This document shows positions 58,725-64,000 of a DNA stretch of 64,000 nucleotides, in pieces (within the stretch, counting starts at the first letter, position 1; each line of letters starts with the position of its first letter). The stretch lies in contig CM044307.1 of assembly GCA_024291935.2 (NCBI GenBank), positions 99,019,461-99,083,460 on the forward strand, given 5' to 3'. The translations under genes and the position numbers were made by a program. Source of the DNA: Okapia johnstoni (Eukaryota; Chordata; Mammalia; Artiodactyla; Giraffidae). Below the pieces are notes generated by a model. It made no database searches. It was not told the DNA's origin and saw only the letters and a program-made list of their open reading frames with translations.

Positions 58725-59069
58725 GTTGTCCTGTGCTTAGTCGCTCAGTTGTGTCCAACTCTTTGTGACTCCATGGACTATAGCCCATCAGGCTCCTCTA
58801 TCCATGAGGATTCTCCAGGCAAGAATACTGCAGTGGGTGGCGATGCCCTCCTCCAGGGGATCTTCTCAACCCAGGGATCAAACCCAGGTCTCTCGCATTG
58901 CAGGCAGATTTTTTACTGTCTGAGCCACCAGGAAAGCCCAAGAATACTGAAGTGGGTAGCCTATCCCTTCTCCAGGAGATCTCCTGGACCCAGGAATTCA
59001 TCCAGGAATCCAACCAGGGTCTCCTGCATTTCAGGCAATTTTTTACTAGCTGAGCTACTAGGGAAGCTC
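58725..59069 (-). mobile_element. Dimeric-head Bov-tA SINE
   Basis: Reverse-strand element with body, first head (GGATCAAACCCAGGTCTCTC, GAGCCACCAGGAAAGCCC), then a second body edge and second head (CAACCAGGGTCTCCTGC, GAGCTACTAGGGAAGC). Near-identical 13-bp repeats TTAGCTGAGGATT (58712-58724) and TTAGCTGAGAATT (59070-59082) flank it. Same structure as 47253-48080. Confidence 0.9.
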
Positions 59070-59296
59070 TTAGCTGAGAATTAGTGGCTGTGATTGCTAC
59101 TTATTAAGTAAAATGCCTATAACTAAATGTTCAGATATCAAAAAAAGTCTGAATTGTCAAAAGTGAAAATTTTACATTTTCTACATTAGAGCAAAAGTTG
59201 TATCTTTATAATATTCTATTGATTTTTCTATTCTCAGTATCTGTGATAATGATATCATTCAGTTAACTTTTCATGCACTAATAACTGAATAAAGCT

Positions 59297-59492
59297 ATGA
59301 AAGTGAAAGTCACTCAGTCGTGTCCGACTCTTTGCAACCCCATGGACTATACAGTCTATGGAATTCTCTAGACCAGAATACTAGCATGGGTAGCCTTTCC
59401 CTCCTCCGGGGGATCTTCCCAACCCAGGGAGAGAACCCAGGTCTCCTGCATAGCAGGCGGATTTTTTACTAGCTGAACCACAAGGGAAGCCC
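59297..59492 (-). mobile_element. Bov-tA-type SINE
   Basis: Reverse-strand copy: AGTCACTCAGTCGTGTCCGA, GGGGGATCTTCCCAACCC, GCAGGCGGATTTTTTACTAG, GAACCACAAGGGAAGCCC. Confidence 0.9.
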
Positions 59493-59577
59493 TTGTGGCT
59501 ATAAATGGCAATAGTTTTTAGAAGAATAGCTAATGAGTGTAATTTTGAGAAGGTTTTTTAAAGGCTTCGATTCTTAG

Positions 59578-59640
59578 TTATATATATATATATATATACG
59601 TATCTATCTATCTAGACATATATATATATATATATATTTT
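59578..59640. repeat. Compound (TA)n / (CTAT)n microsatellite
   Basis: Two TA/AT runs (about 20 bp each) flank a centre reading ACGTATCTATCTATCTAG. The two runs are self-complementary and to each other, so the locus can extrude a hairpin. Likely polymorphic. Confidence 0.9.
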
Positions 59641-60299
59641 TGAAGTTGTAGTCTTAACTGTGTAAAAAAAAAAAAAAAAACTCTGTACCTCACTGTACTA
59701 GAACAGCATGTATCACTGCAAAAACCAACAGGTAAGTCAGTGGAAGATATCTGATAATCATTTTTAAAAATAGCATGCATTAATACTCGGTAAGTGAACT
59801 ATAATAATAAATAGAAAGGAACAGTTATCAATAAATGATGTCTATGAAATTCACTGGCTGTTTTTTTAAAAAAAGTAGTTTTCTCACTTTACCATAACAA
59901 TAGTATATAAAAAGAAAGAGGCAGAGAGATCAAATTATACATGCAAAATTTCCTGGGAGAAATTGGAGAAAAGATCAAAGATGGATTTTTTTCAACTCTA
60001 TATATTAAAATGTAATAAATAAAAGTAAAAACCATGAAATAGATTGAGAAAATATTTGAAACATTTTTAATATATAAAAACATTATTAGATTTTTTTTCT
60101 TATTGTTGTTTAAACTCTGTTGGAAAAATATACAAAAACATAGACAATTTATGGATATAAAATTAGCTAATAAACCTATAGAAAATGTAATCCCACTTAC
60201 AATTTGATCAATTTAATTAAGACTACATTAAGCAACTATTTCACGTCTCGTCTCAAAACTTTTGAATTAATGAAGGAAACCACGTACTTGAAAGTATCC
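59641..60299. other. Intron, no recognised element
   Basis: Very AT-rich intron with an A17 run at about 59664-59681. No exon or RNA gene recognised. Confidence 0.45.
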
Positions 60300-60845
60300 A
60301 GAGTTTTGTAAGATTGGCACTCTTAGGGCTGACAGGAGCATATATTATGCTGCATCTGCAGTGCTTGAAATGTTTGTATTTTGTGAATCATTAATTCTCT
60401 TTCTAGGACTTTATCCTAAGAAAATAACTGTAAATATAACCTAAATACTTACATACAAATATTCATTGAAGTGTTATTTACGATAGTAAAAAAATTATAA
60501 AGTATTTCATATATCCTAAAATGGAAATGGTAAAATATGATAGTTGATATATCAAAGAAAATTTAAAGATATTAAAAATCGTCATAAGGTAATACAAATG
60601 AAGAAGGTACAATTAGACATGCCCTCAGGTATAATCAACAATGTCTCAACAAGATCAGTTTACATATGTATATATTATACATCCAGAAAATGACTTAACA
60701 GAAATCACAAAAAGTTGGTGGGTACTTCTAATGAGATTACAGATAAATTAAAAGCTTTGTCTCTTTATATATTTCTGGACTTCTGAGTTTGCAACAATGA
60801 GTACATACTGGTTTTTTAATTCATAAAGATATAAAAAGATACTAA
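60300..60845 (+). mobile_element. Old L1 3' end remnant
   Basis: Diverged L1M-type 3' region: TCTTTCTAGGACTTTATCCT, AAGAAAATAACTGTAAATAT, TTCATTGAAGTGTTATTTAC, AAAAAGTTGGTGGGTACTTC, CTCTTTATATATTTCTGGAC. Non-coding. Confidence 0.65.
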
Positions 60846-61820
60846 GTAGATCTTAACCCCAAGTTAGCTTTCATATGAGTTATATGTTATATTCTCAGTT
60901 TACCACTAATAGGAAACCTTTAAAGAAGAAGCTTCTACACTTTTCAACTATGTAACAGAATCATTAAAGAAGGCTTTGAAATAAACTAGCAAAACCATAA
61001 TAAGCATTGTTCCAGTGATGTGTTTCAGCAAAATAATTTTAATAAGATTATTTTATGTCTTATGGTATCAGCCTGTATAATAATAAAAACAAAAATAGAT
61101 GTTTCTCATCTGCCTCAGATACCATTAATTCTTAAAATCTGCCTGATTACATAGATTCATTTCAAGCTAACATCATTCATCATATTTCGTCAAATCTATG
61201 TAGGGCTTTCTTTTATAAAGAACAAGAGCTTTTATTTTTTGTTTATCTTACCCTATCTGATGCCATGATAGAATAACTAAATATTCATTATTTGTTTTCT
61301 AGAAAAAAGAAAGGGGAATGAAAAGGCCAGTGAATAGAGTTTATTGATGCACTCCTTATCCAAAACCCTCACAGAATAATGGTAGTCTATCCAATAAATA
61401 TTTCATGGATAAATATATAGCATGTTGTATACACTAAAAATAGTGAAAATGGAGAAATTTTAACTTCATGTTTATGTGAATTGCCAATTTTGCCAAGAGT
61501 TATGCACTTAAACTATGATGTTAAACTCATGTAAGTTTCCCTTGATATATAAAAATAATGGTACTAAGTGCAAACAAACTTTAAGATGAAATTATGCTTT
61601 GTGTTCTGTTGATGGATTCTTTATTTTCCAAAAATCCATTCACGCCTGTATTGCCAGTAGAAACTATACAAGAGATCTAGTCTTTTCTTTCTCTCTCTTA
61701 CTGCATTCCAACTGAAGGAAAACTTCTGTTTTCTATGTAACTCACTCACTAAATACTTCTGACAGCAAATGTTTGCTGTTTTCTTTTTTTCCACACCAAC
61801 CAATTCTTTGACACCAGCTA
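60846..61820. other. Intron, no recognised element
   Basis: AT-rich intron between an L1 remnant and a BovB. No exon or named repeat recognised. Confidence 0.45.
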
Positions 61821-62588
61821 GGCTGTATATTGTCACCCTGCTTATTTAACTTATATGCAGAGTACATCATGAGAAACACTGGGCTGGAAGAAACACAAGC
61901 TGGAGTCAAGATTGCCAGGAGAAATATTAATAACCTCAGATGTGCAGATGACACCACCCTTATGGCAGAAAGCAAAGACGAACTAAAGAGCCTCTTGATG
62001 AAAGTGAAAGAGGAGAGTGAAAAAGTTCGCTTAAAGCTCAACGTTCAAAAAACTAAGATCATGGCATCTGGTCCCATCACTTCATGGGAAATAGATGGGC
62101 AAACAGTGGAAATAGTGTCAGACTTTATTTTTTTGGGGTCCAAAATCACTGCTGATGGTGACTGCAGCCATGAAATTAAAAGACGTTTACTCCTTGGAAG
62201 GAAGGTTATGGCCAACCTAGATAGCATATTTAAAATCATAAGACTCTTGAGAGTCCCTTGGACTGCAAGGAGATCCAACCAGTCCATCCTAAATGAAATC
62301 AGTCCTGGGTGTCCATTGGAAGGTCTGATGTTGAAGCTGAAACTCCAATACTTTGGCCACCTCATGTGAAGAGTTGACTCATTGGAAAAGACCCTAATGC
62401 TGGGTAGGATTGGGGGCAAGAGGAGAAGGGGAGGACAGAGGATGAGATGTCTGGATGGCATCACCGACTCGATGGACACAAGTTTGGGTAGACTTCAGGA
62501 GTTGGTGAAGGACAGGGAGGTCTGGTGTGCTTCCATTCATGGGGTCACAAAGAGTTGGACACAAGTGAGCGACTGAACTGAACTGAAC
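61821..62588 (+). mobile_element. BovB 3' fragment with internal deletion
   Basis: + strand, from GGCTGTATATTGTCACCC in the RT domain to a (CTGAA)n-like end. The RT box at 61941-61952 reads CADD (Tyr to Cys). At about 62236 the sequence jumps from AGCATATTTAAAATC to AGACTCTTGAGAGTCCC, omitting about 140 bp present in the other copies here (compare 32133-32273). The frame stays open for about 540 bp across the junction, then stops at TGA near 62367. Confidence 0.92.
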
Positions 62589-63510
62589 TGTATCCTATAT
62601 TTAGTTCAGCTCAATTCTGGCCCTATCTACCTGGAATTTGCATTTAATGCCACAAAGCTAAAGGCTCAGTCCCATAAGATTGCCCCCACTTCAGATGCCA
62701 ATTGCAAGCCCAAGCCTCCTATTTCTGACTGACCAGCTATAAATTGGAGGTTCCTATCACCCTCTTCAGGTTCTATAATTTGCTAGAATGACTCACAAAA
62801 CTCAGGGAAACATTTACTTCTATTTGCTGGCTTGTTATAAAGTATATGACAAAGGATATCGATGAATAACCAACTGAAGAGTTGGATAGAGCAAGGTAGA
62901 GAGAAGGAACATGAAACATCCAAGCTTTCTCTTGACAACCTACTGTCTAAGCACCTCTGTGTGTTAACCTGGAAGCTCTCTGAACCTCATAATTTATGGA
63001 TTTTTACAGAGGCTTTGTTAGATAGGCATGATACATTAACTCAGTCTTCAGCCCCTCTCCCTCCCAAAGAAACGAGGTGTGAAAAAAATCAGTAAATGAT
63101 CTAGTCTTACATAGTCACAAACTAAGGCCTTAATCTGTAATACATTCACTCATTCTAATACACAAGTGCAAGGAATTTTTAATTGTGGTTTAAAAGAAAA
63201 AGACCAATGGACCATCCAGGAGCCAACCAAGAGTTGTCTTATTAGAACAAAAGATGCTCCTATCACCCAGAGGATTCCAGGGAATTGAGGAGCTCTCCAT
63301 TAGAAACTGGAGTACAAGACCAAATATTAGAACAAAAGGTGATCCTGGCATACTTATCACCTAAAAAAATTACAAAACTTTGAGGAGCTCTGCATAAGGA
63401 GCTGGGAATAGAAACCAAATATATATTGCTTACTATGTCACACCAGCCAACAGCAGATCCTGTCATTTCTACCTCCAAATATATATTGAAACTGCCTTCA
63501 TTTTGTAAAA
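62589..63510. other. Intron, no recognised element
   Basis: About 0.9 kb. TCAGTCCCATAAGATTGCCC, CAGGTTCTATAATTTGCTAG and GACTCACAAAACTCAGGGAA look like a decayed ancient repeat (a possible old LTR), but no family is assigned. No coding content seen. Confidence 0.4.
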
Positions 63511-63641
63511 TTTTATTTATTTATCTTCTCTGAGTCTTAGTTTGCAGCATGTGGGTTCTAGTTCCCTGACCAGGTATCGAACCCAGGTTCCCTGCACTGG
63601 AAGCACAAAACCTTAGCCACTGCACCACCATGGAACCCCCA
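63511..63641 (-). mobile_element. CHR-type SINE fragment
   Basis: Reverse-strand SINE: TTTTATTTATTTATCTTCTC, GCAGCATGTGGGTTCTAGTT, CCCTGACCAGGTATCGAACC, then the reversed head (CCTTAGCCACTGCACCACCA). The internal part is shortened relative to 54235-54508. Confidence 0.75.
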
Positions 63642-63744
63642 GACTGCCCTCTTTTACTTTTAACCCCCTCATCAAAAACTGACAGATATTGTAATAACCT
63701 CTTCACTGAGCTTCCCAATACTATTCCTCCTTACCTCTAATATA

Positions 63745-64000
63745 CTCATAACACTGAAGTATTATTTTTAAACTTTAGATCTGCTCGTGTCATTTCATGG
63801 CTTGGAACTATTTGATGAATTTCTTTCATACTTCCAAGGAACTCTAATGTCTTAACATTGTCTAGAAGATCCTTCAAGAGCTGGCCCTGCCTACTTCCCG
63901 GTCTCAGAACTGACACTTTTCCCTTGCTTGGGGCTGCACGGTCCTGCTGCCCCTTGACCTTTGCTGCTTCTGGGTCTTTACACTCACTGTCTCCTCTCCC
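63745..64000 (+). mobile_element. L2 LINE remnant, runs off the window
   Basis: TTAGATCTGCTCGTGTCATT, TCAAGAGCTGGCCCTGCC, CTACTTCCCGGTCTCAGAAC match the L2 region that usually reads CTGATCATGTCA to CTGGCCCCTGCCTACC. Continues past the edge. Confidence 0.7.

Noticed and set aside
62589..62860. Endogenous retrovirus LTR
   Set aside because: Some words hint at an old LTR, but no terminal repeats, primer-binding site or gene remnants are visible, so it was left unassigned.

Overview
The window is nuclear DNA of a ruminant mammal, most likely a bovid. The evidence is the repeat content: at least a dozen BovB LINE fragments, many tRNA-Glu-derived Bov-tA SINEs, two Bov-A2 dimers with CTG-run tails, CHR-type SINEs, artiodactyl L1 tails, and older MIR/L2/L1 remnants. 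The single protein-coding gene I can support is NAV3 (neuron navigator 3), read on the + strand. Nothing prokaryotic, no CRISPR array and no intact mobile-element gene is present.

Gene layout. Three consecutive NAV3 exons are visible at 8053-8161, 8828-9211 and 20937-21056. Each has an AG acceptor and a GT donor, and all junctions share one phase (codons split 2+1). They encode a central segment of the protein, between the N-terminal calponin-homology domain and the C-terminal AAA+ domain, neither of which is in the window. Bases 1-8052 are the end of the upstream intron. Bases 8162-8827 are a short intron, 9212-20936 an 11.7-kb intron, and 21057-64000 the start of an intron of at least 42.9 kb with no recognised further exon. 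Inside the 11.7-kb intron, at 12076-12261, lies a CpG-rich stretch with an acceptor, a good donor, no stop codon and a length that keeps the NAV3 frame. It is my best candidate for an undescribed feature: a possible cassette exon of 62 codons with a Cys-rich end.

Repeat layout. BovB copies occur on both strands (six + and six -). The longest, 1090-4048, spans endonuclease, reverse transcriptase and 3' end but is broken by stops and frameshifts. Several copies are nested with readable target-site duplications: BovB in BovB (4469-5463), BovB in an ancient MIR (13330-15010), a four-layer stack (31317-33674), and BovB in a dimeric SINE (47253-48080). Opposed copies form long inverted repeats at 1090-5463 and 31317-32900 that could fold into double-stranded RNA in the NAV3 pre-mRNA.

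The rest is ordinary AT-rich intron. I found no convincing new biological system. The items most worth testing are the candidate NAV3 exon, the very weak donor at 8162, the unclassified 277-bp insert in a BovB at 23732-24008, and two short unassigned open frames at 24062-24335 and 58136-58345. Family names for repeats come from recognising consensus features by eye; no database search was run.
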